NCBI GenBank assembly: GCA_013407085.1
Contig: JACCGJ010005442.1
Span: 90,603 to 154,602 of the forward strand
Reading direction: 5' to 3'
Length of the DNA: 64,000 nucleotides
Source of the DNA: Atriophallophorus winterbourni
Lineage: Eukaryota; Platyhelminthes; Trematoda; Plagiorchiida; Microphallidae
The stretch's first letter is position 1. The number at the start of each line of letters is the position of its first letter. Both the position numbers and the translations under genes were made by a program. Below the pieces are notes generated by a model, which was not told where the DNA came from, ran no database searches, and was given only the letters and a program-made list of their open reading frames with translations. Shown here one piece after another: positions 1 through 13,370 of this stretch.

Positions 1-354
1 GTGAATGGCTACCTTCATATGCGAACTGTGCTCCATCCTGCAGACATGACCGAACCATCTCCACCGTCGTCTTTTGACTACGGTGTATACCACCTCCAGA
101 CCACATTTTCTTAGGAGCTGTTCATTCGAAATAGTGTGTAGCCGAAAATTCGTCGGATCCTTCTCAAGCACTTAGTTTGAAACACGTTCATTCTGCGCTC
201 AATGGCAGCGGTCATCTTCCAGCATTATGGTGCATACAGCAACACACTCAGAACGTTGATCTTGAAGAGTCTGATCTTCGTGTTAATGTTGAGAGCGGAG
301 GATTTCCAAATGGGGCTAGCAACTCTATCCCGTAAGAGCTATATTGCTACGGGA
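1..354 (-). mobile_element. RTE-type LINE 3' fragment, copy 1 (cut by window edge)
   Basis: The minus strand encodes the C-terminal tail of an RTE-like reverse transcriptase, with the signature RRRWRWFGHVCRMD seen in the fuller copy at 3285-3824. That copy is nearly identical and shows that this one continues left of the window. Higher coordinates are closer to the element's 5' end, so the fragment is strongly 5'-truncated, and it stops at the target sequence ACATAACGCT. The reading frame carries a stop and cannot be functional. It is part of the large tandem duplication that also includes 3471-6240. Confidence 0.75.
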
Positions 355-3284
355 ACATAACGCTTTACGTAAATAGAACTTGGAAAATCGCAAAATGCAG
401 CGTTTACGATTTAGATAAAATGTTCTCGGTTTCACATCGTTTTTGTTTTTAACACTAGCTTTTGATTTTCCAATCAACGCACATTTTCTCTCATCTTTCG
501 ACCACAGTTTATGTGTTTACAATGAATCCTTCATATATCAGATATTCTCTAAAAAGCATCTGTTCATTAATAAATAATTCTATATAAATATTCAGTTGAT
601 TCTTGTGTCTCACACATTCATTCATTATTTCTGTCACCAATACAAAATAGTTTTTGATTCAGGGTTGCATTTAATTTTGTTCCGCTCAACTCCTAGAAGA
701 TTTATCGACGATTAAACTTCGAAAATGTAATTTCATTGGAAAATAAATTGATACGGATTCAGCATATTAAAAACGCCACGTGCAAAATATTTATAATGTT
801 TTTTTAATGTGTCTTCATCGCGATGCTTCTAATATATATATATATATAGATATATATATATATATATATATATATAATAATATATCTATATATATATATA
901 TATACTATATATATATCAACATCTTTTCACATGTTTCAACGTGACCTAATATTTTGTTACCAATCATGATTGTTATGAAGTTTGAATAATTTGTCATATA
1001 TATAAAACTATGAACACATATTTGTTAGTGATAGATAGGACGAATATTATTCATAACCCACCGCTAGATGATGCTCGATTTCCACCTGTTGTTTTGTTAA
1101 TATTGTAAAATAATGATATGTTTTATTAAGTCAAATTCGGTTGATGTTTATGTTTTTGTTGGCTGATATATAAAGTTGTGTAAATTTAATTTAAAACTTA
1201 GCCGTGCGATAACGTTTATAAATAAGGAAACTGAACATATTATCTTTTGTTGTTTTTGGGACAATAATTTATTTTAAGTCGAATTCAAATGTTCCAGCAT
1301 ATTCAAGAACAGAATGTTTTAGAATTTAATGTTCGTATCCTAAGCGAAACTTTGAAAGCTTAATATCTAACGAAATTATGTTTCACTGCAATTGGAATCA
1401 GTAATGTTGATTTTAATGCAAATTCAAGATATATTGTTGAACTGAAATTATCAGGATTTTAATTTCGTCTCCAATAGAAAAATTCGAAAGCTTAATTTCT
1501 AGCAAAGTTATGTTTTATGTAAATTGGATTGAATAATGTAGATTTTAATGCATAGGAAGATATCATGTTTTTTCAAACTTTTTGCATCGATATCAATATA
1601 TTTCATATCTCTTTGGCAAACGACATTATACCGCCAGTGCGATCTGTCAAATTGACTGCTTGCTTGACGTAAAAATATTGTTTGAAAGGCGCAGCATCCA
1701 ATTATGAATGCACGGTGTTTTCAAAAAAATTATATATTTATTTATTATAGGCTTGAAAACGATCGTTTTAAAATGTTTTATATTGCAGTGTGATATTCAA
1801 TATCAGAAAAAAAGTTATCCAAGATTTCCAGTTGCCTCTGTTTTGTCGGATTCACCACAATTAGAAGATATTATGTTGACTCTGCAACAAGAGAAGTTAT
1901 AAAATTCCTGGGGTTCATGCCTTCATGATTTCGACTGCATTTGCTGAATCATGTTAACACATTGGTAATCTATGAATAGAGATTTATGCCCAAGATTTCA
2001 CTTCCAAAAGTAAGCCACAATATTGGCGTCAGGAATATAGATGCAACATGTGTAATTAGCAAGTTGTATTGGGGTTTAGATGAGTCATATTTAGCGAAAT
2101 GTGTAAGGTAATTGAACAATGCTTGATTGTCAGATATCCTCAAATTTATGCGTTAATTTCAATCATGAATTCATGTTTAGTTGATTTTATGATCGTGTTC
2201 ATCATCAGATATTGAGTTCAATATGATGATTGCATGTTACCCAGCGTTTGAATACAGGGGGCATAATATGATAGTATGAAGTTCCAATATTCGATTAAAA
2301 ATTGGTGGTTCAACTTTTATATTTTTTGTCATAATCTGCAACATCAATTTGACGATTTTGCTTGTGTACCTGATTGCAATCATTTGAAAATATTGACAAT
2401 CGGAAATTCAGTTATCGTTTAAAGGACACCAATATCAAAATAGTATAATATACCCAAAACAGGACATAATTTAATAACTTGTAACATCCTGAATGTCACT
2501 TTGATGTACCTATAACTACCCGTCGCTAAATTATGCTTCGAAGTTTATGTAAAAAATGTTTTTTTGAGAAAAAATCGAAAGCTTCGTGTTCTATATGAGT
2601 CATTGACAAACATTACTAGTTTTCTTATTTACACTTTATTTCTCACCAAGTTTAAATAGTGTTAGCATTTATTGCACATTTATTAGTTATGTATAAAATT
2701 TTAAATGAAAAACCTAGGTTAACCTCTTTATTTTTGAGTAGAATTAAACAATGTCTGCTTACGTGGTGTGACTTTATCATCAGTAGGACGCGTGTATTCG
2801 TCCCCTGAAAAAACAATTCTATTTTGGAATCCCCGAAAAAAATGGATTCAAAAGAAAATACTGTTATTTATTCTGAAAACGTACCGCCCTGCGTAAAAAC
2901 GGAACCTACAAACAAAGTTCAACATGGTGGTTTTATGATTTAACGTCGGACTGTGTGAACTAGATTTTATCGAGTAGCGAATTGCATAATATTGTAACCA
3001 AACTTTCATGTTTATTTGTATAAGCATATTATTGTTGTGAGCATAAGTATAACCAAATAAAGATTAGTATCATTATTCATGCTCCATTTGAAAACAGCGT
3101 TTATATGTACGTTGCTAAATTTAGCTTTCTGCAATGAACTCGTGAATTGTTAGCTTGCATCTGAAATATTACAGTGATTTGCTATATTTGTCACTTATAA
3201 AGCGTTTCGGTTAAGTATCACACGTTAATATGCAATGTTGTTACAAAGATTTCTGCAGTGTTCCATTTTGAGGCACATAACGCT
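355..3284. repeat. AT-rich complex repeat, duplicated unit A1; no gene
   Basis: No coding region is supported. This is the first copy of a tandem duplication whose second copy is 3471-6240. Identity is very high over long stretches, and the second copy lacks about 120 bp present at 1432-1550, apparently by recombination between short direct repeats. The unit holds one copy of the core motif (near 956) that recurs across the left half. A 64-codon open frame at 1708-1902 is repeated unchanged at 4993-5187, but this reflects DNA duplication, since the peptide resembles no known family. Confidence 0.7.
828..915. repeat. (TA)n microsatellite
   Basis: An impure TA dinucleotide tract inside unit A1. 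The matching position in A2 (4303-4360) has a shorter tract, so it changed length after duplication. Confidence 0.9.
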
Positions 3285-3824
3285 CTCACTCACACACTCA
3301 CTCAGTCCTCTCCATGACGGGTGGCACATGAGGCGAAGAAAACTTTACGCCAGTGCCGCTGCTTCCGTTGCCGTCTGCACCGTGAATCCTTGTGCATTTA
3401 GTTCGCGTTTCAACATTCTGCGACAAGTTTCCTTGGGCTGTCCCATTTTTCGTTTACCTTTCGGACGCCAGTGAATGGCTACCTTGGTATGCGAACTGTG
3501 ATCCATCCTGCACACATGACCGAACCATCTCCACCGTCGTCTTTTGACTACGGTGTATACCACCTCCAGACCACATTTTCTTAGGAGCTGTTCATTCGAA
3601 ATAGTGTGTAGCCAAAAATCCGTCGGATCCTTCTCAAGCACTTAGTTTGAAATACGGTCATTCTGCGCTTAATGGCAGCGGTCGTCTTCCAGCATTATGG
3701 TGCATACAGCAACACACTCAGAACGTTGATCTTGAAGAGTCTGATCTTCGTGTTAATGTTGAGAGCGGAGGATTTCCAAATGGGGCTAGCAACTCTATCC
3801 CGTAAGAGCTATATTGCTACGGGA
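3285..3824 (-). mobile_element. RTE-type LINE 3' fragment, copy 2, with target-site duplication
   Basis: About 540 bp of an RTE-like LINE inserted on the minus strand. The open frame at 3345-3641 encodes the conserved C-terminal part of the polyprotein (RRRWRWFGHVCRMDH, then KGKRKMGQPKETCRRM). Upstream sequence encodes IWKSSALNINTKIRLFK, matching the plus-strand copy at 43088-44035. The 3' tail is a short GAGT-like repeat, usual for RTE elements. The 10-bp target duplication ACATAACGCT is at 3275-3284 and 3825-3834. The endonuclease and most of the RT are missing, so it is a dead, 5'-truncated insertion. Confidence 0.8.
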
Positions 3825-6240
3825 ACATAACGCTTTACGTAAATAGAACTTGGAAAATCGCAAAATGCAGCGTTTACGATTTAGATAAAATGTTCTCGGT
3901 TTCACATCGTTTTTGTTTTTAACACTAGCTTTTGATTTTCCAATCAACGCACATTTTCTCTCATCTTTCGACCACAGTTTATGTGTTTACAATGAATCCT
4001 TCATATATCAGATATTCTCTAAAAAGCATCTGTTCATTAATAAATAATTCTATATAAATATTCAGTTGATTCTTGTGTCTCACACATTCATTCATTATTT
4101 CTGTCACCAATACAAAATAGTTTTTGATTCAGGGTTGCATTTAATTTTGTTCCGCTCAACTCCTAGAAGATTTATCGACGATTAAACTTCGAAAATGTAA
4201 TTTCATTGGAAAATAAATTGATACGGATTCAGCATATTAAAAACGCCACGTGCAAAATATTTATAATGTTTTTTTAATGTGTCTTCATCGCGATGCTTCT
4301 AATATTAAGATATATATATTATATATCTATATATAGATATATATATATATATAAAACATGTTTCAACGTGACCTAATATTTTGTTACCATCTGATTGTTT
4401 TATGAAGTTGAAAATTTGTCCTATATATAAATATTTGAACACTATTGTTCGTGATAGATAGGAGAATATATTCATAACCCCACCGCTAGATGATGCTCGA
4501 TTTCACTGTTGTTTTGTATATTTGTAAAAAATGCTATGTTTTATTAAGTCAATTCGGTTGTGTTTTGTTTTTGTTGGCTGATAAACAAAGTTATGTATAT
4601 TTGATTGTAAACGTTATCGGTGCCATCACGTGTATAAATAATGAAACTGAACATATTTTCTTTTGTTTTTTTTTGAGATAATAATTTATTTCAAGTCGAA
4701 TTCAAATGTTACAGCATATTCAAGAACAGAATTGTTTAGAATTTAATGTTCGTATCCTAAGCGAAACTTTGAAAGCTTAATATCTAACGAAATTATGTTT
4801 CACTGCAATTGGAATCAGTAATGTTGATTTTAATGCATAGGAAGATATCATGTTTTTTCAAACTTTTTGCATCGATATCAATATATTTCATATCTCTTTG
4901 GCAAACGACATTATACCGCCAGTGCGATCTGTCAAATTGACTGCTTGCTTGACGTAAAAATATTGTTTGAAAGGCGCAGCATCCAATTATGAATGCACGG
5001 TGTTTTCAAAAAAATTATATATTTATTTATTATAGGCTTGAAAACGATCGTTTTAAAATGTTTTATATTGCAGTGTGATATTCAATATCAGAAAAAAAGT
5101 TATCCAAGATTTCCAGTTGCCTCTGTTTTGTCGGATTCACCACAATTAGAAGATATTATGTTGACTCTGCAACAAGAGAAGTTATAAAATTCCTGGGGTT
5201 CATGCCTTCATGATTTTGACTGCATTTGCTGAATCATGTTAACACATTGGTAATCTATGAATAGAGATTTATGCCCAAGATTTCACTTCCAAAAGTAAGC
5301 CACAATATTGGCGTCAGGAATATAGATGCAACATGTGTAATTAGCAAGTTGTATTGGGGTTTAGATGAGTCATATTTAGCGAAATGTGTAAGGTAATTGA
5401 ACAATGCTTGATTGTCAGATATCCTCAAATTTATGCGTTAATTTCAATCATGAATTCATGTTTAGTTGATTTTATGATCGTGTTCATCATCAGATATTGA
5501 GTTCAATATGATTATTGTATTTTAACGAGCGTTTGAAAACAGGGTGCATAATATGATAGTATTAAGTTCCAATATTCGATTGAAAGTTGGTGGTTTAACT
5601 TTTATATTTTTTGTCATAATCTGCAACATCAATTTGACGATTTTGCTTGTTTACCTGATTGCAATCATTTACAAATATTAACAATCGGAAATTCAGTTAT
5701 CGTTTAATGGACACCAATATCAAAATAGTATAATATACCTAAAACAGGACATAATTTAAAAAAAATGTAACATCCTGAATGTCACTTTGATGTACCTATA
5801 ATTAACCATCGCTAAATTATGCCTCGAAGATTATCTAAAAAATGTTTTTTCAAGAAACATCGAAAGGTTCGTGTTCTATATGATTCCTTGACAAACAATA
5901 CTAGTTTTCTTATTTACACTTTATTTCTCACCAAGTTTAAATAGTGTTAGCATTTATTGCACATTTATTAGTCATGTATAAAATTTTAAATGAAAAACCT
6001 AGGTTAACCTATTTATCTTTGAGTAGAATTAAACAATGTCTGCTTAAGTGGTGTGACTTTATCATCAGTAGGATTCGTGTATTCGTCCCCTGAAAAAACA
6101 ATTCTATTTTGGAATCCCGGAAAAAAAGGGATTCAAAGAAAACAGTGTTATTTATTCTAAAAACGTACCGCCATGCGTAAAAACTGAGTCTACAAACAAA
6201 GTGCAAAATGGTGCTTTTATGATTAAACGCTAGACTGTGT
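3471..6240. repeat. Large tandem duplication, unit A2 (copy of 1-2990)
   Basis: From 3471 the sequence repeats position 1 onward, including the RTE fragment, its target site, the TA tract and the AT-rich spacer. The offset is about 3470 bp at the start and about 3285 bp after the internal deletion and TA length change. Divergence rises toward 5500-6240. No gene is supported in the spacer. Confidence 0.85.
4303..4360. repeat. (TA)n microsatellite
   Basis: Impure TA tract at the position matching 828-915 in the first duplicate. Confidence 0.85.
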
Positions 6241-7027
6241 TATCTATCTTTTATCGAGTAGCGAATTGCATAATATTGTAATCGAACTTTAATATTTTTT
6301 TCTTTTAAGCAGAATATTATTGTGAGCATACGTTTAACCGAATAAAGGATAATATCATGATTCATGCTTCATTTAAAAACAGCGTTTATATATGCGTTGC
6401 TTAATTAAGCTTCCTGCAATGCACTCGTAAATTGTTAGCTTTTATCTGAAATATTACCGAGATATTCTATATTAGTCACTTGTAAATCGTTGCGGTTTAT
6501 TTGCATTGTTGTTACAAGCATTTCTGCCGTGTTCCCTTTCGAGCCACATAACGCTCCACGTGAATAAAACTTGGAAATGTGCAAAATGCAGCGCTCACGA
6601 TTTAGATAAAATGTTTTCGGTTTCACATCGTTTTTTTCCTAGCAATCGCTTTCGATTTTTTTCAATCTATGCTTATTGTTTCTCATATTTCGACTAAACT
6701 TCATTTGTTTTAATGAATCCTTCATACATCAGATTCTCTAAAAGAGATCTGTTCATTAGTAATTAATTCAACATAGATATTTAGTCAATTCTTTTGTCTC
6801 ACTCTTTCATCCATTATTTCTATCACCAATACAGAATAGTTTATAATTCTGGGTTGCTTTTGATTTTGTTAAGCTCGATTCTTATAAGGTTCATCAACAA
6901 TTAAACTTCGAATATGTAATTTCATTGCGAAATAAATTTACACGAAATCAGCGTATTGGAAACGCAACGTGAAAAATAATTATAATATGTATTTTAATGT
7001 CTTCTTCGCGTTGCTTATAATTGGATT

Positions 7028-7058
<31 letters not shown>

Positions 7059-7059
7059 T

Positions 7060-7095
<36 letters not shown>

Positions 7096-8863
7096 ATATA
7101 TATATGGGTGTGTGTGTGTGGTGTTGTGTGTGTGTTGTGCTACAAAATCATGATTGCTATGAAGTTTGAATTATTTGTCATATATACAAAACTATGTACA
7201 CATAATTGTTAGTGATAAATGGGACAAATAATATTCATAACCCACCGGTAGATGATGCTCGATGTCTACCTGTTGGTGAGTGAATATTTTAAAATAATGG
7301 AATGTTATATTAAGTCAAATTCGGTTGATGTTTATGTTTTTGTTGTCTGATAAATAAAGTTGTGTAAATTTAATTGAGAACTCAGCGGTGCGATCACGTG
7401 TATAATTAAGATAACTAGCATATTATCTTTTGGTGTTGTAAGGATAATAATTTATGTCAAGTCGTGTCAAATGTTCGAGCATATTCAAGAACAGAAATCT
7501 ATTAGGATATAATGTTCGTATCCTACGCAAAACTTTGAAAGCTTAATATCTAAAAAAGTTATGTTTCGCTGCAATTGGAATCGGTAATGTTGATTTATTG
7601 CAAATTCAAGATATATTGTTGAACTGAAATTATCAGAATTTTAAGTTCGTCTCCAATAGAAAAATTTGAAAGCTTCATTTCTAGCGAAGTTATGTTTCAC
7701 GAAAATTAAATTGAATAATGTAGATTTTAATGCCTATGACAAGATCATGTTTTTTCCAACTTTTTGAATCAATATCAATATATTTCATATCTTATCTTAT
7801 CTCATCTTATTTTAATCAATATTTTAATCATTTTAATTTTTGCGAATGTTGCTAAGTGATGTTCAATAAAATATTTGTTTATTCTTGAAAATCTATTCAT
7901 TAATTTAACTAACTACACAACGCAAATTCAAGGTATATCGTTGAAGAGAATATTATTAGGATTTTAAATTTGTATCCAATATAAAACTTCGAAAACCCTA
8001 TTTAAAGCAAAGTTATGATTCACTAAAATTGGAATGAATAATGTATATTGTAAAACATGAAATTTCAAAATAATACAATATAAAATATTCCTTTCAACTT
8101 CAAATCATCGCATAATATATTTTTCAGATTATAAATCTAATTTAAACGATGGTAACGAATTATCCGTAAAACGCAAATTATGAGAATCGTATAGGAAATC
8201 ATTTACGATTATTGGTATTCTGGATTACATAGCCTAAGATATAAACATTTTTTTATCGTGAACTGGTATGTTGTTACAAATCAAGATTTTATGAAAGTTG
8301 GAATAATTTGTCATATTTATAAAATTATGTTAACACATTTGTTAGTTTTAGGTAGGAAAAATATGGATGATAACCCACCCGGAGCCGGAGCTGTTAGATT
8401 TTGAAAATTGTAAAATAGTAAAATAATAATGTCAAATATCAAATTCAGTTGACCTTTATGTATTTCTTGGCTCATAAACAAAATTATGTAAATTTAATTC
8501 AAAAGTTAGCGGTGCGATTTTGTGCATAAATAAGGAATCTCAACAATTTATTTGTTGTCTCTGGGATAACAATTTATTTTAATCGGTTTCAAATGTTTCA
8601 GCATATTCAAGAACAGAAATTTATCAGGATTTAATTTTCGTATCCCACGCGAAACTTCGAAAGCTTAATTTATAGTAAAGTAATGTTCCACTAAAATTGG
8701 AATGTGTAATGTTTATTTTAACCCCTAGAATTTTAAAAATCATACGATAGAAAATATTCAATTAAACTTCAAATCATCATATAATATATTTTTAAAACAT
8801 AAATATATTTTAGCAATGTTAACGACTGCAACGAATTTTGAGTGCGATTAAATAGAACAGCTT
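6241..8863. repeat. AT-rich complex repeat, diverged units; no gene
   Basis: Continuation of the left array, with core-motif copies near 7139 and 8273. Bases 6337-6610 are almost identical to 10995-11268 and 16060-16330, while the flanks are more diverged. No protein-coding region is supported. Short open frames are AT-rich and resemble no family. Confidence 0.6.
7028..7140. repeat. Compound (TA)n-(TG)n microsatellite
   Basis: A long TA tract passes directly into a TG-rich tract. Confidence 0.9.
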
Positions 8864-8906
8864 TTGAGTAACGTTTCATTTCTGGCACTGTAGCTTCGTC
8901 AGACCA
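8864..8906 (-). ncRNA. Fossil type I hammerhead ribozyme, PLE family, copy 1
   Basis: The minus strand reads UUGGU, the core CUGACGA, a degraded stem II, then GAAACGUU and ACUCAA. The core boxes match the near-intact hammerhead at 34452-34495, but stem II no longer pairs well and the stem I partner carries an insertion. It lies about 350 bp before the plus-strand RT fragment at 9180-9600 and in the opposite orientation. Activity is unlikely. Confidence 0.6.
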
Positions 8907-9179
8907 AGGGTGATACTCATTACAGGGGACATGATTAGGTAGTAGTCAACATCCCACCCCTTAATTGACCTCAAAGTGAACTTATTTGAGGGCAAAATGA
9001 TAAATGAAATAAATAACTATAAAATGCTCTTCACTAGGTACGTATGTAGCGTTAGGTAGATGTTGAGAATCTGCTTGCGGTACATATTGTATCACAAGTG
9101 TCATCTCTAAATCTTAGATTCAAACTTCCACCTGAAAATAAATCTTGAAAGTAATTATCTGAGACCTAATGTCGACGGT

Positions 9180-9600
9180 ATCGGATCGCTGGTGCACGAT
9201 GTAGCGAGACATTTGTGTTATTCGTTAGAACATTTATTCGGCAAACAGCCTCGTTCATCAAGAACACACATGTCATAGCAGCATGCTCAAAGTCCTTAAG
9301 AATTCATGACGATGAAATAATTGTTAACTTGTATTTGAGTGCCTTTTTCACCTACGGCCATACAAAAAGATTTTCCAGCAAATTATCAACGGTGTATAGG
9401 TCGGCCTAAGCATGAACACCTCGTATTTATCGAGCAATTATGTAGACAAGAAGAAGGGATGCAATGGGTTCTATGATAACTTCAGTACTTGCGAACATGT
9501 TTGTGGAGCTTTTTGAGAACAGACCCCCTAAGATCAAACGCTTTTTTTCAAAATTACGATGGCGCTATTTTCATGGCACATTTGGAGTAAGGAATCTAAA
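9180..9600 (+). pseudogene. Penelope-like RT fragment, relic 1
   Basis: Plus-strand frames encode a piece of PLE reverse transcriptase. One frame has DDEIIVNLYLSAFFTYGHTK, matching the region around RT motif A. A second frame has MGSMITSVLANMFVELFEN, the typical PLE motif B. The frame shifts between them. The catalytic YxDD box is replaced by a sequence reading RWRYFHGTFG. The fragment ends near AAACGCATTT, the same point as in the other four relics, and then passes into the general repeat. Confidence 0.7.
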
Positions 9601-10303
9601 CGCATTTGTATAGTTGTTAGGATATAGATTCATTTAATGGCTGTTTTAAATGTTTCACGGAACCTTTCCGATAAATACTCGTTGCGAGACATTTAAATTT
9701 TAAAAGTTCGATTTAACAGGTTAACATGTTATTAATTTGCAACCATAGAAACAGAGTATTTTGAATTTCTAATAGGATATTCTATAATGTGATTTTTGCG
9801 AATGTCTCTTAGTGACATTAAATGAATATCTCTTTATTTTGAAAAAAATTATGTTCATTACATTTACAGACTGCACAACGCAAATGCAAGAGGCGTTTTT
9901 GAACAGAACATTATCAGTTTTAAGTTTTTATCCTATTGTAAAATTCGAAAGCTAATATTCGAGCGATGTTATGCTTCAATAATGTTGGAATGAACAGGCT
10001 ACATTCTAAAGCTTAAAATTGCAAAATAATACAAAATAAATCATTCCTTACAACTTCAAAGCATCATTCAATATATTTTCAAATTATAAATCTATTTTAA
10101 ACGATGGTATCGAGTTTTCGAAAAAACGCAAATTATGAGAAGCGTAAAGGAAATCATTCTCTATAACGAGGATGGTGAATTACATTACCAAAGATGTGCA
10201 TATATATACATCTAGAGCTTTTTTCAACGTAAAATGGTATTTTGTTGCAAATCAAGATTGTTTTGAAGTTAAAATGATTAGTCATATAGATGTAATAGAG
10301 ATA
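9601..10303. repeat. AT-rich complex repeat downstream of PLE relic 1; no gene
   Basis: This holds the segment that follows every PLE relic (compare 14101, 22641 and 29291) and a core-motif copy near 10237. No coding signal. Confidence 0.6.
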
Positions 10304-10400
10304 TAGTTATATATATATATATATAGATATATTAATATATATATATATATCTAGTATGATATATAGATAGATATATATCATAATACATATATAACATATA
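10304..10400. repeat. (TA)n microsatellite
   Basis: Impure TA tract ending at the left border of the duplicated block 10412-11505. Confidence 0.85.
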
Positions 10401-10411
10401 TATATCATCAC

Positions 10412-11505
10412 TTAATACACCCAAAACAGGACAATTCAATAACTTGTAACATCCTGAATGTCTCGGAGATGTACTTATAACTACCCGTCGCTAAATTATG
10501 CCTCGAAGATTATCTAAAAAATCTTTTTCAGAAAAAATCGAAAGCTTTATGTTCTATATGAGTCCTTTACAAACATTACTAGTTTTCATATTTACACTTT
10601 ATTTCTCACCAAGATTGAATAGTGTTATCATTTATTACACATTTATTAGTCATGTATAAAATTTTAAATGAAAAACCTGGGTTAAACACTTCATTTGCGA
10701 GTATAATTAAACAATGTCTGCTTATATATAGTAGGTTTCGTGTATTTGTTCTCTGAAAAGAAACATCCGTTTTGGAATCCTCAAAGAAATGGAATCAGAA
10801 AAAATACTGTTATTTTTTCTACAAACTTACCGTCAAATGTAAAAACTGAACCTACATACAAAGTGCAAAATGTTGGTTTCAGTATTCAACGTTAGACATT
10901 AGTAACTAGCTTTTATTGAGTAGCACATTGCATAATATTGGAACGTGACTTCTGAATTTATAGGTATAAGCCTATTATTGTTATGAGCATAAGCATAACC
11001 GAATAAAGGATAATATCATGATTCATGCTTCATTTAAAAACAGCGTTTATATATGCGTTGCTTAATTAAGCTTCCTGCAATGCACTCGTAAATTGTTAGC
11101 TTTTATCTGAAATATTACCGAGATATTCTATATTAGTCACTTGTAAATCGTTGCGGTTTATTTGCATTGCTGTTACAAGCATTTCTGCCGTGTTCCCTTT
11201 CGAGCCACATAACGCTCCACGTGAATAAAACTTGGAAATGTGCAAAATGCAGCGCTCACGATTTAGATGAAATGTTCTCGGTTTCACATCGTTTTTGTTT
11301 CTAGCAATCGCTTTTGATTTTTCAATATGCGGAAAATGATTTCTTATATTTAGACCACAGTTCGTGTTTACAATGAATCCTTCATACATGAGAAATCCTC
11401 TAAAAGAGATCTGTTGATTAATAAATAATTCAGAATAGATATTTAGTTGATGCTTGTGCCTCACACATTCATTTATTATTTATGTTTCAATTCTGTGTTG
11501 CATTA
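10412..11505. repeat. Duplicated block B1 (near-identical to 15477-16565)
   Basis: About 1.09 kb shared with 15477-16565 at near identity, offset 5062-5065 bp. A 122-codon minus-strand open frame at 11096-11464 is the same as the one at 16158-16526, but the peptide resembles no family and its N-terminal half is missing from the related 6337-6626 copy. It is read as repeat DNA rather than a gene. The right border falls in a TA tract. Confidence 0.85.
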
Positions 11506-11507
11506 AT

Positions 11508-11509
11508 AG

Positions 11510-11548
<39 letters not shown>

Positions 11549-11590
11549 ATATATTTCTCTATATATATATATAATATTATATTATAGATG
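11508..11590. repeat. (TA)n microsatellite
   Basis: TA tract at the left edge of a single hammerhead-repeat unit. Confidence 0.85.
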
Positions 11591-11800
11591 ACCAAAGTAA
11601 TGTGTTTCTCACATCCCCATCCCTTACACACCATTACCGGTTTCAGGCTGTTTGCCATCGTCAGCTGGAGACAGTAAGATGAGTTTCAGTGAGCTTTGAA
11701 ACAGTGGATAAAAGGTAAACAAGGTTATACTTGTATGATAACTGTTACATAGGGTTCGTACAACGAACCACGATGTTCAGACACGGAATCCAGTGAATTC
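11588..11800 (-). repeat. Single partial unit of the 242-bp hammerhead repeat
   Basis: About 210 bp matching the 242-bp unit of the array at 23399-24805. The minus strand carries a hammerhead at about 11631-11669: core CUGACGA, a GGC/GCC stem II, GAAA, palindrome ACCGGU and cleavage base A. Stem I is weakened, because CCAG faces AUGG. The unit is bounded on both sides by TA tracts. Confidence 0.75.
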
Positions 11801-11870
11801 TATATATATATATAATATATATATTAATATATATATATATATATAATAATATATGATATATATATATAGA
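11801..11870. repeat. (TA)n microsatellite
   Basis: TA tract at the right edge of the single hammerhead-repeat unit. Confidence 0.85.
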
Positions 11871-13370
11871 ATTTCGACGTATATGGTATTTTGTTACAAA
11901 TGATGATGTTATGAAGTTGCAATAATTCGTAATATATAAAAAACTATGAAAACTCTTTTTTTAGTGATAGCTTGGAAAAATATCAATGATGACCCACGTT
12001 TGGGAAATTTCGGAGTTGGAACTGTTGGTGTGTGAATATTGTAAATTGATAAAATGTTATAATAATTCAAATTAGGTTGATGTTCACGTTATTGTTGGAT
12101 GATACATAAAACGTTTGTAAATTTAGATTTAAATTTTACCGAAGTGATTATGTGCATAAATAAACCATCTTAACGAATAATTATTATTTTTGGGATAATA
12201 ATATTTTTATATCGGTTTTAATTGTTTCATCAGAATGTTTCACTAAATAATCGGTGTGGAACATTCAATCTCATGTTATTTGATCTAACACGCTAACATG
12301 TTATCACGTTGCATCCGTAGCAACAGCGTATTTCAAAATTTTAATCGACTAATATATATTTTAATTTTGCGATTGTTGCTATGTGACATTCAATCAAATA
12401 TTTGTTTATTCTTGAAAATTAATTTATTACTTTCACTGACTGCATAACGCAAATTCAATGTATATTGTTGAACAGAATATTATCAGGATTTTATGTCTGT
12501 ATTCAATATAAAACTTTGAAAACTTTATTTAAATCGAAGTTATGATTCACAAAAATTGGAATGAATAATGGATATTTTAGAACATATAATTTCAAAATAA
12601 TACAAAATAAAATATTCCTTTCAACTTCAAATCATCACATAATATATTATTTAAATTATGAATCTAATTTACGTGATGGTAACGAATTTTCCGTAAAACG
12701 CAAATTATGAGAAGCGTATAGGAAATCATTTACAATAATTGGTATTCTGGATTACATTAGCTAAGATATAAACATTATTTAACGTGAACTGGTATGTTGT
12801 TACAAATCACGATTTTTTTGATATTATAATAATTTTTTGATAGGTAGGAAAAATATGGATGATAACCCACCCACTGCTCCAGGTGGAACTGTTAGTGTGA
12901 GGAAATCGTAAAATAGTTAAATGTTATAATAAGTCAAATTCAGCTGACGTTTATGTATTTCGTGGCTTATAAAAAAAGTTATGTAAATTTAATTCAAAAG
13001 TTAGCAGTGCGATTATGTGCATAAATAAGGAATCTCAACAATTGTTTGTTATTTTTGGGATAACAATTTATTCTAATTTGGTTTCGAATGTTTCAGCATA
13101 TTTAGGAACAGACATTTATCAAGATGTAATATCCGTATCCTACGCGGAACCTCGAAAGCCTTATTTCTAGTGAAGTTATGTTTTACTAAAATTGAAATGA
13201 GTAAACAAGGTGATGTTTACTTTAATGCGTGAAATGTTTGAGATCATACGATAAAAACTATTCAAATAAACTTCAAATCTTAATATAATATATTTCTAAA
13301 ACATAAATCTAGTTTAAACAATGTTAACGAAAGCAACGAAATTTGTGTGCGATTGGTTAGAACAGCTTTA
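11871..13370. repeat. AT-rich complex repeat; no gene
   Basis: Contains core-motif copies near 11891 and 12797 and no supported coding region. The later part (12900-13370) matches the sequence before every PLE relic. Confidence 0.6.

Noticed and set aside
1708..1902. A 64-codon frame repeated unchanged at 4993-5187
   Set aside because: Both lie in a recent DNA duplication, so identity says nothing about selection. The peptide has no domain.
11096..11464. A 122-codon minus-strand frame identical to 16158-16526
   Set aside because: Lies in block B1/B2. The related copy at 6337-6626 is open for only part of it, and composition follows the AT-rich repeat.
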